From Rhizobium lusitanum (GTDB lineage: Bacteria > Pseudomonadota > Alphaproteobacteria > Rhizobiales > Rhizobiaceae), in NCBI RefSeq assembly GCF_014189535.1, contig NZ_CP050307.1, positions 186,001 through 250,000 of the forward strand: 64,000 bases of DNA. Direction: 5' to 3'. The notes under the pieces were generated by a model. The model saw nothing but the letters and a program-made list of their open reading frames with translations. It made no database searches and had not been told where the DNA came from. The position numbers and the translations under genes are program-made. Within the stretch, counting starts at the first letter, position 1. The number at the start of each line of letters is the position of its first letter. Positions 8,025 through 17,796 of the stretch are shown piece after piece.

Positions 8025-9026
8025 ATGGACGTTGATAATGTGACAGCCATTCGCCAGGCGCCGGTTTCCCGGGTGTCCCGACGGCTTTTCCCGGTACGCG
8101 GTACGCTGCTATCGCAGATCCTTGGGCGCGTTGGCTCCGGCATTGTTGTGCTTTGGGCGGCTGTGACGCTCAGCTTCGTCAGCCTGCATATCGCGCCCGG
8201 CGATATCGTCGACCTCCTGATCGGCGAGCAGCTTCGCACACCGGCAGTGGAGGCGGCGATCCGTACCGAATGGGGCCTCGATCAACCACTCTATTCGCAA
8301 TATCTGTCCTATCTCGGGCGTATCCTGCATGGCGATTTCGGGCGCTCTTATATTCTCCAGACCGATGTTTCGGCCCTGGTCCTTTCACAGCTGTTGCCGA
8401 CATTGAAATTAACGGCCGCCGCCCTCGTTGTTGCCGTCGTTTTCGCCGTGGTGAGCGCGGTCGCCACAGCCGGGAGGCGCTGGCCCCGGCGCATCGCCGG
8501 CGGTACGGAACTCGTGCTGATTTCGACGCCATCCTTCTGGCTCGGCATTATCCTGCTCTTCGTCTTCTCCTTCACGCTCAAGCTCTTTCCAGTCGCCGGA
8601 GACCGGACATTCTCGGCGCTCGTCCTGCCGGCTCTCGCCTTGGGCCTGTCGCTCGGTGCGGTGATCGGCCAGGTGTTGCGCGAAGGGCTTGAGCGGGCGC
8701 TCGGGGAGCCCTTTGCACTCACGGTGCGCAGTTGGGGAGCAAGTAGTCTGACCCTGCGGTTGCGTCACGGGTTGCGCCATGCTGCCCTGCCGGCAGTGAC
8801 GCTGACGGGCTGGCTCGTTGGCGGCCTTTTGTCCGGCGCCGTCATCACTGAGCAGGTTTTTGGACGCCCCGGTCTCGGTAAGGTCACCGTCGACGCCGTG
8901 CTTGGCAAGGATCTGCCGGTGGTGCTGGCGGTCGCGATCCTGTCCGCCTTCATCTACGTCGTGCTCAGCACGCTGGTCGATGTACTTTACCTGTTTCTCG
9001 ACCCGCGTCTGCGGTCGCGTGCGTGA
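8025..9026 (+). CDS. ABC transporter permease, DppB/OppB type
   Basis: A 333-residue inner-membrane permease of the peptide/nickel family. After a cytoplasmic N-terminus come a first membrane helix (IVVLWAAVTLSFVSLH), the DppB-type external segment with RTEWGLDQPLYSQYLSYLG, and five further helices. The EAA-like cytoplasmic loop is around RSWGASSLTLRLRHGLRHAA. The C-terminus DVLYLFLDPRLR is the usual end of this family. It pairs with the DppC-type permease 10 bases downstream. Confidence 0.92.
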   Translation: MDVDNVTAIRQAPVSRVSRRLFPVRGTLLSQILGRVGSGIVVLWAAVTLSFVSLHIAPGDIVDLLIGEQLRTPAVEAAIRTEWGLDQPLYSQYLSYLGRILHGDFGRSYILQTDVSALVLSQLLPTLKLTAAALVVAVVFAVVSAVATAGRRWPRRIAGGTELVLISTPSFWLGIILLFVFSFTLKLFPVAGDRTFSALVLPALALGLSLGAVIGQVLREGLERALGEPFALTVRSWGASSLTLRLRHGLRHAALPAVTLTGWLVGGLLSGAVITEQVFGRPGLGKVTVDAVLGKDLPVVLAVAILSAFIYVVLSTLVDVLYLFLDPRLRSRA

Positions 9027-9036
9027 GGAATCCGAC

Positions 9037-9909
9037 ATGAGCCTCTCGACAACAATCTCGCCCGCCGCTGGTCCCAATCTCCGGCGCATCCTTGTGGCCG
9101 CTGTTGCCCGACCCGGCCTGCTGGCCGCGGTAGCTTTCCTCCTGCTGGTGGCTGTGGGAGCGACCTGGCCGTATCTCCTGAGCTCCTATAATCCGATTGC
9201 GGCCGATCCGCTGCAGGCGCAATTGCCGCCGGACGGCGCCCACTGGTTCGGCACGGATCAGCTTGGCCGCGATGTTTTTTCCCGCGTCGTTCATGGTGCG
9301 CGCTACTCAATCCTGATCGGCGTTAGCGCCGTGGTCATCGCGGCGACCGTGGGATCGATTCTTGGGCTGGCCGCCGGGCTGACGAGAGGGCTTGTAGACG
9401 AGGTGATTACGCGCTTTCTCGACGTCGTCTCCGCCTTTCCCGATCTGCTGCTGGCGCTGGTCCTGATTTCCTTTACCGGACCCGGTACCTACAACCTCAT
9501 CTTCGCCCTCGGCGTCGCCTCTATCCCACGCTTTGCCAGAGTGGTACGCGCCCAAACCTTCGTCATTGCTGAATCCGGCTATGTCGAGCAGGCGCGGACA
9601 TTCGGCCTTGCCCCGGCTGTGCTCGTCCTGCGGCATGTCCTGCCGCATGCGATCGCTCAGGTGCCTATCCTCGCAACGATTGGCCTCGGCACCGCGATCA
9701 TCAGCGCCGCCGGCCTGAGTTTCCTCGGCATGGGCCCGCAACCGCCGACGCCTGAATGGGGCGCCATGCTGGCGGAGGGGCGCAATTATCTACGCGTCGC
9801 CTGGTGGATCGGTGTTTGGCCGGGCGTCGTCATCACCCTCACGGTGATCTCCGTCAGCGTCCTCGGACGTCAATGGCAGGCGGCCTTCGAAGGCAGGAGG
9901 CGCGCATGA
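9037..9909 (+). CDS. ABC transporter permease, DppC/OppC type
   Basis: A 290-residue peptide-family permease. The start at 9037 follows GAGGAATCCGAC, with GAGG 8 bases ahead. Features are the N-terminal helix, the OppC_N-type segment ending in HWFGTDQLGRDVFSRVVHGAR, and the EAA loop near ESGYVEQARTFGLAPAVLVL. Its stop overlaps the ATPase start as ATGA at 9906-9909, indicating translational coupling with the ATPase. Confidence 0.92.
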   Translation: MSLSTTISPAAGPNLRRILVAAVARPGLLAAVAFLLLVAVGATWPYLLSSYNPIAADPLQAQLPPDGAHWFGTDQLGRDVFSRVVHGARYSILIGVSAVVIAATVGSILGLAAGLTRGLVDEVITRFLDVVSAFPDLLLALVLISFTGPGTYNLIFALGVASIPRFARVVRAQTFVIAESGYVEQARTFGLAPAVLVLRHVLPHAIAQVPILATIGLGTAIISAAGLSFLGMGPQPPTPEWGAMLAEGRNYLRVAWWIGVWPGVVITLTVISVSVLGRQWQAAFEGRRRA

Positions 9910-11588
9910 CCCCGCTCGTTCATGTCCGCAACCTGAGCATCGCCTTCCCGGGGGCAGGGGAGGAGAACGTCGTCGTCCAAGGTCTCGACTTGACCATCCA
10001 TCGCGGGGAATCTGTGGCCCTGGTGGGTGAATCCGGTTCCGGTAAGTCCGTGACCGCCCGCTCGCTGGTCGGATTGAGCGGTCCCGGGGCGACGGTGAGC
10101 GCCGATGTCTTCGATGTAGATGGCGAGAGCGTGCTTGAGTTTCGCGAACGAGACTGGCGGCGGCTGAGAGGTCACAGGGTCGGCTTCGTGCTGCAGGATG
10201 CACTGGTGTCGCTCGATCCGCTGCGCCGTATCTCGCAGCAATTGTCGGACGCCATCGGGAACCGTAGCTTACTGCGCCGCCGCGAACTGCGGGACGACAG
10301 CCTGGCGCTGTTGCGCTCCGTCGGTATTGGCGACCCAGAACGGCGCCTGCCGCAATATCCACATCAGCTTTCCGGCGGGCTGCGTCAGCGCGCCTTGATC
10401 GCGACCGCGATTGCCCGGCAGCCGGCCCTCGTCATCGCCGATGAGCCGACAACGGCGCTTGACGCGACCGTGCAGAAGCAGATCCTCGACCTCCTGGCGG
10501 AGCGCCGGCGTGTCGGCAACACACTGCTGCTGATCAGCCATGACCTGGCCGTGGTCTCCCGGCTGGCGGACCGGGTGCTGGTCATGCGCAATGGCGAAGT
10601 CGTGGAGGAAGGACGCACTCAGGAGATCCTCTCTGCACCGCGCCACCCCTATACGCGCCAGTTGCTCGATGCGATCCCTTCGGCGCACTCTCGTGGCTAC
10701 CGGCTGGCGCCAGTGAGCGACGATACCAGCAAGCCGCAAGCAGAGGGGCAGCCAAAAGTGCCAGCACAGGCAAAGAGTGCCGAGCGGCTGAGAATCCCTC
10801 TGCCGGTGAAACAGATCGATGCCCGGCGAAGCATGCTGGTCGCCGAACACCTGTCGAAACGCTATGGCAGCGGTGCTTCGGCATCCCACGTCGTCAACGA
10901 TGTTTCCTTCCGACTAGCGGCTGGCGAAGCCCTCGGCATCGTCGGCGAATCCGGCTCGGGAAAGACGACCGTCGCGCGGATCATCCTCGGCCTCGTTGCC
11001 GCCGATGCCGGAAGGGTGCTGATCGACGGGCGCCCCTGGAGCGGACTGACCGAGGCACAGCGCCGGGCTCAGCGCGCTGGTATTCAACTGATCGCGCAGG
11101 ACGCCCTAAGTTCTTTTGATCCGCGATATACGGTCGAGAAGATCGTCGGCGAAAGCCTGGATTCCGTCGGCGTTTTCGGTGTCGCGCGCAAGGAGAGGGT
11201 CATCGAGATTCTCGACGCGGTACGGCTGGGAACCAGCTTTCTTAGTCGCTACCCGCGCGAGCTTTCTGGCGGGCAACGGCAGAGGGTAGCGATTGCCCGC
11301 GCCTTCGCTCCGCGCCCGAAATTGCTGGTCGCTGATGAGCCGGTCAGCGCGCTTGATGTTTCCATCCAGGCGCAGATCCTCGATCTGCTCGCCGAGCTTC
11401 AGGCCGCCTCCGGCACCTCGTTGTTGTTCATCTCGCACGATCTCGGCGTCGTCCATCATCTCACCGACCGTGTGGTCGTGATGAAGGAAGGGCGGATTGT
11501 CGAGACAGGCGATGTTGGCACGGTCTTTTCCGCGCCGCGGCATAGCTACACCCAGGCCCTCTTGGAGGCCATTCCCACCCTGGCGTGA
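9906..11588 (+). CDS. Fused double ABC ATPase of the peptide-type importer
   Basis: A 560-residue protein with two complete nucleotide-binding domains, equivalent to DppD plus DppF in one chain. The first has Walker [11 protein letters not shown] (near residue 41), signature LSGGLRQR and Walker [12 protein letters not shown]. The second has Walker [11 protein letters not shown] (near residue 345), signature LSGGQRQR and Walker B LVADEPVSALD. Both H-loops (SHDL) are present. A charged linker of about 60 residues separates the domains. It energises the two permeases just upstream, with which it is translationally coupled. Confidence 0.93.
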   Translation: MTPLVHVRNLSIAFPGAGEENVVVQGLDLTIHRGESVALVGESGSGKSVTARSLVGLSGPGATVSADVFDVDGESVLEFRERDWRRLRGHRVGFVLQDALVSLDPLRRISQQLSDAIGNRSLLRRRELRDDSLALLRSVGIGDPERRLPQYPHQLSGGLRQRALIATAIARQPALVIADEPTTALDATVQKQILDLLAERRRVGNTLLLISHDLAVVSRLADRVLVMRNGEVVEEGRTQEILSAPRHPYTRQLLDAIPSAHSRGYRLAPVSDDTSKPQAEGQPKVPAQAKSAERLRIPLPVKQIDARRSMLVAEHLSKRYGSGASASHVVNDVSFRLAAGEALGIVGESGSGKTTVARIILGLVAADAGRVLIDGRPWSGLTEAQRRAQRAGIQLIAQDALSSFDPRYTVEKIVGESLDSVGVFGVARKERVIEILDAVRLGTSFLSRYPRELSGGQRQRVAIARAFAPRPKLLVADEPVSALDVSIQAQILDLLAELQAASGTSLLFISHDLGVVHHLTDRVVVMKEGRIVETGDVGTVFSAPRHSYTQALLEAIPTLA

Positions 11589-11652
11589 ACTGCCCGGCCG
11601 CAACAGTGCGGCGTGCAGCTTGCGACATTGACGACGATCAAGGAACGTGACG

Positions 11653-13005
11653 ATGAGTGACAAGACGAACAAGCGGCAGATCAGGCTCGGGGCCATCATC
11701 CAGGGCGCGTCCGGCAATATGTCCGCCTGGCGCCACAAGGATGCGATCGCCGATGCCAGCATTAATTTCGACTATTGCAAGGCGCTCGCCAAAAAGGCGG
11801 AAGAGGGCAAGATCGATTTCCTGTTCATCGCCGACGGGCTCTACATCAATCACAAGTCCATTCCGCATTTCCTCAACCGTTTCGAGCCGATCACCCTGTT
11901 GTCGAGCCTCGCCTCGACTACATCGCGCATCGGTCTCGTCGGCACGCTTTCGACCTCCTATAGCGATCCCTTCACGGTCGCGCGTCAATTCTCCAGTCTG
12001 GATCATCTGAGCGCCGGCCGTGCCGGATGGAATGTAGTCACATCACCGCTCGAAGGCTCGGCCAAGAATTTCTCCCGTGCCGAGCATCCGGAGCACGGCA
12101 AGCGCTATCATATAGCGACGGAATTCCTGCAGGTGACCAAGGGTCTGTGGGATTCGTGGGAGGACGATGCCTTCGTGCGCGACAAGGAAACCGGCGTCTT
12201 TTTCGATCCCGACAAGCTCCATACCCTTCATCACAAGGGCGAATATTTCTCGGTCGAAGGCCCTTTGAACGTAGGTCGATCGCGGCAGGGCCGTCCGATC
12301 CTGTTCCAGGCCGGCGCTTCGGAGGACGGCAAGAAGCTGGCCGCCGGCGAGGCCGATGCGATCTATACGCGGCAGGAGACGATCGAGCTGGCCCGCGAGT
12401 TCTATCTGGACGTCAAGCGCCAGCTTGTCGAAAACGGTCGCGGCGAGGACGAGTTGGTGCTCTTCCAGGGCATCAGCATCATCGTCGGCGACAGCGCCGA
12501 GGATGCCGAGCGCAAATATTGGGAAACGGCCGAACTGGTGACGATTGAAAGTGCCCTCGATTATCTCGGGCGCTATTTCGAGCATCACGATTTCTCGCAA
12601 TATCCGCTGGACGCGCCGTTCCCGGATATCGGCGATCTCGGTCAGAACAGTTTCCGCAGCACGACCGACACGATTAAGAGCAATGCGCGCGAACGCGGTC
12701 TCACCTTGCGCCAGGTTGCACTACAGGCAGCAACGCCGCTTCCGAGCTTCATTGGTACCGCTGAGACCGTCGCCGACGGATTACAGCAATGGTTCGAGGC
12801 GGGCGCTACCGATGGCTTCATTGTCAGGGGCGGAACGCCGACCGCCTTCGACGATTTCGTCGATCAGGTGATCCCGATCCTGCAGGCTCGCGGCTTGTTC
12901 CGTCATGATTACGAAGGGGAAACCCTGCGCGACCATCTCGGCTTGCCATTCCCGGTCAATCGTTATGCCGCGACCTCGAAAGAAGAGCTCGCGCGCGCCA
13001 GCTAG
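11653..13005 (+). CDS. NtaA/SnaA/DszA-family FMN-dependent monooxygenase
   Basis: A 450-residue LLM-class enzyme of the nitrilotriacetate-monooxygenase/dibenzothiophene-sulfone-monooxygenase family. Diagnostic blocks: [20 protein letters not shown] at the N-terminus, [41 protein letters not shown], and [13 protein letters not shown] followed by [19 protein letters not shown]. It needs FMNH2 from a separate reductase, which I do not see nearby. ATG at 11653 is preceded by AGGA 8 bases ahead; a GTG two codons earlier is the alternative. It follows the transporter genes by about 60 bases and probably oxidises the imported compound or a breakdown product. Confidence 0.92.
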   Translation: MSDKTNKRQIRLGAIIQGASGNMSAWRHKDAIADASINFDYCKALAKKAEEGKIDFLFIADGLYINHKSIPHFLNRFEPITLLSSLASTTSRIGLVGTLSTSYSDPFTVARQFSSLDHLSAGRAGWNVVTSPLEGSAKNFSRAEHPEHGKRYHIATEFLQVTKGLWDSWEDDAFVRDKETGVFFDPDKLHTLHHKGEYFSVEGPLNVGRSRQGRPILFQAGASEDGKKLAAGEADAIYTRQETIELAREFYLDVKRQLVENGRGEDELVLFQGISIIVGDSAEDAERKYWETAELVTIESALDYLGRYFEHHDFSQYPLDAPFPDIGDLGQNSFRSTTDTIKSNARERGLTLRQVALQAATPLPSFIGTAETVADGLQQWFEAGATDGFIVRGGTPTAFDDFVDQVIPILQARGLFRHDYEGETLRDHLGLPFPVNRYAATSKEELARAS

Positions 13006-13051
13006 GCGCCGGCGAGACCCGCACTGTTATTGAGAATCCAGGAGTGCCCAC

Positions 13052-14388
13052 ATGACTATCGCCCGTCCCCGCCGCCTGAAGACATTGGTTGGCGCCGGCA
13101 ATTTCGCCTTCGCGTCCAATGATGAGAGCCCGGTGGCCGGTCCGCGCCGGTCTGTTGAGCTTGCGCGCAAGGCCGAAGCGGGGAAGATAACCGGACTGTT
13201 TACGGCCGATCTTCTCCATGCCGATCCGGATGGTCTTTCCGGTACCACGGGAACACAGGAGCCGATCGTCGCGTTGGCCGCACTCAGCCAGGTGACATCG
13301 CATATCGGCCTGATCGCAACGGTGTCGACCACCTATCATCACCCCTACAATCTCGCCCGCCTGATCGGAACGCTGGATCACGCAAGCGGCGGCCGCGCGG
13401 CATGGAACGCGGTGACATCTTCCGTCGGCGAGGAGAACTTCGGAGGCGATACTTTGCCGGATCCGGCAAAGCGCTACGCGCGCGCCACCGAATTCATCGA
13501 AGTCGTCAATGCGCTTTTCGATGCCAACGATCCCGGCGCAACGCGGCGCGACGTCAGCGGTTCCATTAACGTCGACCCTGGCAAGCTGCATCGCATCGAC
13601 TATCGCGGCGAGCATTTTCAGGTGCAGGGTCCGCTGAACGTTCCGCCTCCGCCGCAAGGCCGGCCCGTACTGTTTCAAGCGGGCCAGTCCGCCGAAGGCG
13701 TGACGCTGGGCGCCCGCTATGCCGAGGTGGTCTATACCTCGCAGCCGACGCTTGAGGTCGCCACCGCTTTCGTCGCGGAACTAAGACGACAGGCGCGGGG
13801 CTTTGGTCGCGGCGGCGATCTGCCGTTGGTCATGAACTCGTTCCACTCCGTCATCGGCGACAGCGAGGCCGACGTCGCGCGCCGGCTTCGGGAGAAGCAC
13901 GAAAAGATCGACTATCAAAAAGGTCGCCTGAAGCTGGCCGACATGCTGGGGGAGAGATCGACCTGTCGGACCTGCCGCTCGATCAGCCGTTGCCCCAAAA
14001 CCTGCTGCCGGAGATCGACAGCGTCAACCGCAGGCGCGGCCGGGTCGAGATTTTCCTGCGTTATGTGCAACAGGGGCTCAGCCTTCGCGAGCTGATTATC
14101 CAGGCCCAGGAAACGGGTCATTGGTCGGTTGCCGGCACGCCGGAGCAGCTTGCCGACGCCCTCGAAGAGCGTTTTCGGGCAGGCGTGCTCGACGTCATTT
14201 CGCTGCACGGGCTCGGCAACCCGGATCAGGAGGATCTGCTGCTGAACGGTCTCCTTCCGGAACTGCGCAAGCGCTCGCTGCTGGACACCGATTATCTTGG
14301 CGGCGATTTCCGCGCCAATCTTGAGTTGCCGAAACCGTGGGCCACTCATCGCGGGGAGGCGATCGCTCGCCAGGTAAGCGGGCGATAA
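13052..14388 (+). pseudogene. NtaA/DszA-family monooxygenase, interrupted by a one-base frameshift
   Basis: A second NtaA/DszA-type monooxygenase (about 445 residues if repaired). The first frame encodes LVGAGNFAFASNDESPVAG..., HIGLIATVSTTYHHPYNLAR, GGRAAWNAVTSS and GRPVLFQAGQSAEGVTLGA, up to KLADMLG near 13950. The following sense is lost in that frame, but continues perfectly one frame over as EIDLSDLPLDQPLPQNLLPE through to KPWATHRGEAIARQVSGR, stop at 14386-14388. Restoring one base in the G run at 13948-13952 joins them. Both halves retain family character, so the mutation is recent or is a sequencing artefact. AGGAG 7 bases before the ATG supports the start. Confidence 0.85.
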
Positions 14389-14418
14389 GCCGTTTCGACG
14401 CTGCGAAATCGACTTCGA

Positions 14419-15366
14419 TCAATAGGTCAGTGTCACGACCACCGTGTCTGTATAGGTTCCAGGCGTTGGAGTGGTCTGCGGAGGCACGCGACCGTAGACA
14501 GTCAAGACCTGGCCGGTGCCGGTTCCTGTGCCGGCCACCGTGCTGCCTGCCGTGGTCGCGTCGCCCCAGGGCTGCGATCGGTTCGTATCCTTATAGAGCC
14601 CATAGGTCACGGTTTCCGCTCCCTTCGCCATCTTGCGCGCCGTCGGTGCGGCGTTCGCGACGCCGCCGCTCAAGGAAATCGCATAGGTCGTTCCGGCCGT
14701 GCAGGTCGCTGTTACCGAGCCTGTGGCGTCGACATTGGCGCTCAGAACGCCCCTGGTGCCGAAGTCGACATTCGCCACGCTGACCAGACAATTGGCGGCA
14801 ACGTTGGCGTTAACGGCGAAGGACACGCCGGCCAACGTTCCCGAGGGCGTGGCGCAACTGGTATCGCTGCTGTAGCGATAAATGAAATAGGTGTCGGCAG
14901 TGGTGAAATTCGAGACAAAAGATCCGGGCGCTGCCGCACCTTGACCGCCGAACACCGAGCCGTAGAGGGTGGTGGAGGTATTGACGAACCCAAGTATGTT
15001 CAGGTTTGTGGCGAAAACCGGCGGCAGTGCAGGGTAGGGCCAGTTATTCGAACCCCAGATCAAGCTGTGACCGGAATCGGCATAGAGTTGGTAGTTCAGG
15101 GAGTTGGTTCCATTCTTCATCTGACGCGCCGCCGCCGAAGACGCGCCGCCGCTGCCAGCGCCAATGCCTGGGCAAATCAGGATGCGTGGCGACGTGAGAA
15201 GAGCTCCGGTGCAGTTGATGCTTATTGTTGCCGTGGAACTAACCGGACTGCCGCCCAGAGTATCGACCGCACCAAAACTCATATTCGTGGCGGTGAAGCT
15301 GCAGCTTTGCGCTAGGCAGAGTGAAGGCAGCAGCGAGAAAAGCAGGAAACCGATTGCGCGTAGCAT
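14419..15366 (-). CDS. Spore-coat-protein-U-type tip adhesin of a chaperone-usher pilus
   Basis: A 315-residue secreted protein. The signal peptide ends LPSLCLAQ. Two spore-coat-U (SCPU) domains follow: residues about 20-165, opening SCSFTATNMSFGAVDTLGG, and about 175-315, opening CLVSVANVDFGTRG and ending with the donor-strand-type TPTPGTYTDTVVVTLTY. The two-domain build at the end of an archaic chaperone-usher operon matches CsuE-type tip adhesins. It is the last gene of a four-gene minus-strand operon, 15 bases after the usher stop. Confidence 0.87.
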   Translation of the reverse strand: MLRAIGFLLFSLLPSLCLAQSCSFTATNMSFGAVDTLGGSPVSSTATISINCTGALLTSPRILICPGIGAGSGGASSAAARQMKNGTNSLNYQLYADSGHSLIWGSNNWPYPALPPVFATNLNILGFVNTSTTLYGSVFGGQGAAAPGSFVSNFTTADTYFIYRYSSDTSCATPSGTLAGVSFAVNANVAANCLVSVANVDFGTRGVLSANVDATGSVTATCTAGTTYAISLSGGVANAAPTARKMAKGAETVTYGLYKDTNRSQPWGDATTAGSTVAGTGTGTGQVLTVYGRVPPQTTPTPGTYTDTVVVTLTY

Positions 15367-15381
15367 TCCTTGATCCTTGGC

Positions 15382-17796
15382 TCACAAACATTTCACGTCA
15401 CTGATGACGACTTGTTTGCCCGGTTGAGGCTTGTAGGGAAATTCGGCGTGACATGTGCTGCCGTCCTGGAGCGAGATGTCGATTGCATTTTGTGCGCCCA
15501 GGCCGAGGAGATAGACTTGGCCGTCATAGCCGATGACGAACTCTTCGCTCGTCCCTTGCAATTTGCCGTTGAGACCGGCTTGAAGCGGTGTTCCGTTTTT
15601 GTCGGTGATGGTGATCAGCGCAGCTTTCGGAGTTTCCGAGACGCCGAATTTCACGACGACGCCGCTGCGGTCGGCGGGGACAACGACCTCCTTTGTCGCC
15701 GGCACATCGGCATCGACGGGAAGGTTTTTCGGATCGATGGACACGGTATTCGGTTCATAGGAATTGAGGTTCGGCACGAGGATGCGGCCGTTGCTGTTGG
15801 TTTTGCCGACCGGCCGATTTTGTTGCTGGACCTCGACCCCGGGTGTGCCGACATCGACAACGGCAAAAGCGTCATCGATACGGTTCGAGGCAAAGATGTC
15901 ACCGCCGGCGACAGCAATGGCGCCGTCCATCTGGCCTGTGGCGCGGACATTCTTGTCATACTGCTGAACGCCGGCCTCGAAGCGCGCGAAAGGCGCGCGG
16001 TAACTGATCGCCGCTTGTCGGTTCGCGTCGTTTCCTTCGGAGGTCCGCGCGCGCCAGCCAATACTACCGTCTTGCGGCTGCTCCGACTTGGAAACGTCGG
16101 CAACGACATTGAAACCGTTCGGGCCACTTTCGATGCCTGTGCTGGCGGAGATATTGTTTCCGAACGGTATCGAAAGGCCGGCGAAAATCCCGAAACTCTT
16201 GTGGTCGTCGAGATCGGCAAAGGCAGTGGCGTAAAAACTCGCCCGTTTGAAGGTCTGGCTATAGGAGAGGCCGGCGATCTGGCTCTTCCGGCCATCGGCA
16301 TTTTCAAATCTTGTGTAAGAAAGGTTGAGGCTGGATAGATCCAGCGGCGCGGGAACACTTAAAGTGACTTGGTCGATAGCCCGGGGCACGCCGGCGCTGA
16401 ACACGGTAAACTGCCCGGAGCCGTTGTACGTCGGCTCGGCCGTAACGGATGCTATATCGTCGTAATTGCCGAAGGTGCGCTGCATTCGGGTGTAGATCGA
16501 CCAGTCGTTGTAGCTCATTTCCAGCGTGCCGTTGAATAATGCGCCTGAGCGGCTGCCGCTCGAACTCCCGGCCGTGGCGACGGATGCGACACCCCAGGCA
16601 CCGATGGGAAAGGCGGCGCCGATGCCGCCATTGAGCAGGTTGGCACCGCCCTCGAAGTGGCTTTCCAGGGTCAGCCAATCGGTCAATCCGTAGCGCGCCG
16701 TGGCGACACCCATGATGCGGCCATCGTAGTCGCTGGATTCAATCCCGAAATTGCGGCGCGGAGAGCCGATCTCGGCCGAGAAATCGTACAAGCCTTGGCG
16801 CAAGAGCCGGTTTGACGAATAGAACGGCAGCGTCGCGGTCGTCTCGCGCCCGAGACTGTCGCGCAGGACGACGCGAGCCTCTCCGGCGCCGGAAAATACC
16901 GGCAGATTGGTGACCTGGTATGGGCCGGCCGGAACGTCGCCGGAATAGGACCTGACGTTCTGGGTGTAAATCTCGAGCGTGGAGGGAACGGCCGCCGTTC
17001 CCTCGAATGCGGGCAGGGGTTCGGTGACCAGGTCGGACCGCAGCGCGAAGTTGCGTTGCGCCTGGATGCCGCCGAAATAGACCGGGCGGGTCCAAGAAAG
17101 ACCGCCGGTGGTGAAGTCGCCCGCCCGATAGGTTATTAGGTTCTTGGGGTCGGAGTAGCTCCAGGTGGTGTTGAGCCGGGTTATGCCGTCGAGGCTGCCA
17201 TCGGAATAGCCGGCTATGAACGACTGGCTCAGTGTGCCATGGGGGCTGAAGATCCGGGCATCGAATGAGCCGGAAATGCCCTGAAACATGCCGACATCCC
17301 TGTCGGTCAAGCTGTTGGAGCTGGCAAAAAGGGAATAGTTGAGCACACCGCCATAGCCGGACTGCACGTCCGGGATATCAGCTTTTTGTTTTCTCCCGAC
17401 ATTGATGACGCGCGCCGCGCGGCCGTTATTCGTCGTTGTCACGTAGATCTGCTGGCTTTGCGTATCGATGCGGTAGGACAGGCCAGGCAGATCGCCGAGC
17501 TCAATCAATTCGTCGTCGGCAGCCCCCGCTGGCGGCTTTATGCCGACTTCGCGAAGCTCTCCGGCGCTTGCCTTGAGCGAGCCGTCAGGTTGCTGCTTGA
17601 AATTGCCAATCATCTTCATCGAAGCATCGTTGATGAACACTTCAAGAAAAAGCTCCTGCGTATCGGCAGGCATGTCACCGGTATTGGCCGTCGCCGGCTC
17701 GTTAGGCACTTCTTGCGCGTGCAGCGCGGAAACGCAGAAAATGGAGCATGCAATGGCGATCCAGAGGCTAGCGCTTCGTGATTGCGATATTGGCAT
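15382..17796 (-). CDS. Outer-membrane usher of an archaic (Csu-type) chaperone-usher pilus
   Basis: An 804-residue usher (FimD/CsuD type): signal peptide ending VSALHA, an N-terminal chaperone-binding domain opening ELFLEVFINDASMKMIGNF, a large 24-strand barrel region with FASSNSLTDRD and YRAGDFTTGGLSWTRPVYF, a plug region near YSGDVPAGPYQVTNLPVFSG, and C-terminal domains with LVPNLNSYEPNTVSIDPKNLP. It assembles and secretes the SCPU subunits. ATG at 17796 is preferred for signal-peptide length; a GTG at 17814 with AAGG 5 bases ahead is also possible. Either way it overlaps the chaperone gene, indicating coupling. Confidence 0.9.
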   Translation of the reverse strand: MPISQSRSASLWIAIACSIFCVSALHAQEVPNEPATANTGDMPADTQELFLEVFINDASMKMIGNFKQQPDGSLKASAGELREVGIKPPAGAADDELIELGDLPGLSYRIDTQSQQIYVTTTNNGRAARVINVGRKQKADIPDVQSGYGGVLNYSLFASSNSLTDRDVGMFQGISGSFDARIFSPHGTLSQSFIAGYSDGSLDGITRLNTTWSYSDPKNLITYRAGDFTTGGLSWTRPVYFGGIQAQRNFALRSDLVTEPLPAFEGTAAVPSTLEIYTQNVRSYSGDVPAGPYQVTNLPVFSGAGEARVVLRDSLGRETTATLPFYSSNRLLRQGLYDFSAEIGSPRRNFGIESSDYDGRIMGVATARYGLTDWLTLESHFEGGANLLNGGIGAAFPIGAWGVASVATAGSSSGSRSGALFNGTLEMSYNDWSIYTRMQRTFGNYDDIASVTAEPTYNGSGQFTVFSAGVPRAIDQVTLSVPAPLDLSSLNLSYTRFENADGRKSQIAGLSYSQTFKRASFYATAFADLDDHKSFGIFAGLSIPFGNNISASTGIESGPNGFNVVADVSKSEQPQDGSIGWRARTSEGNDANRQAAISYRAPFARFEAGVQQYDKNVRATGQMDGAIAVAGGDIFASNRIDDAFAVVDVGTPGVEVQQQNRPVGKTNSNGRILVPNLNSYEPNTVSIDPKNLPVDADVPATKEVVVPADRSGVVVKFGVSETPKAALITITDKNGTPLQAGLNGKLQGTSEEFVIGYDGQVYLLGLGAQNAIDISLQDGSTCHAEFPYKPQPGKQVVISDVKCL

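Noticed and set aside
15370..16338. Open frame of 322 codons on the plus strand
   Set aside because: Antisense to the usher C-terminal half.
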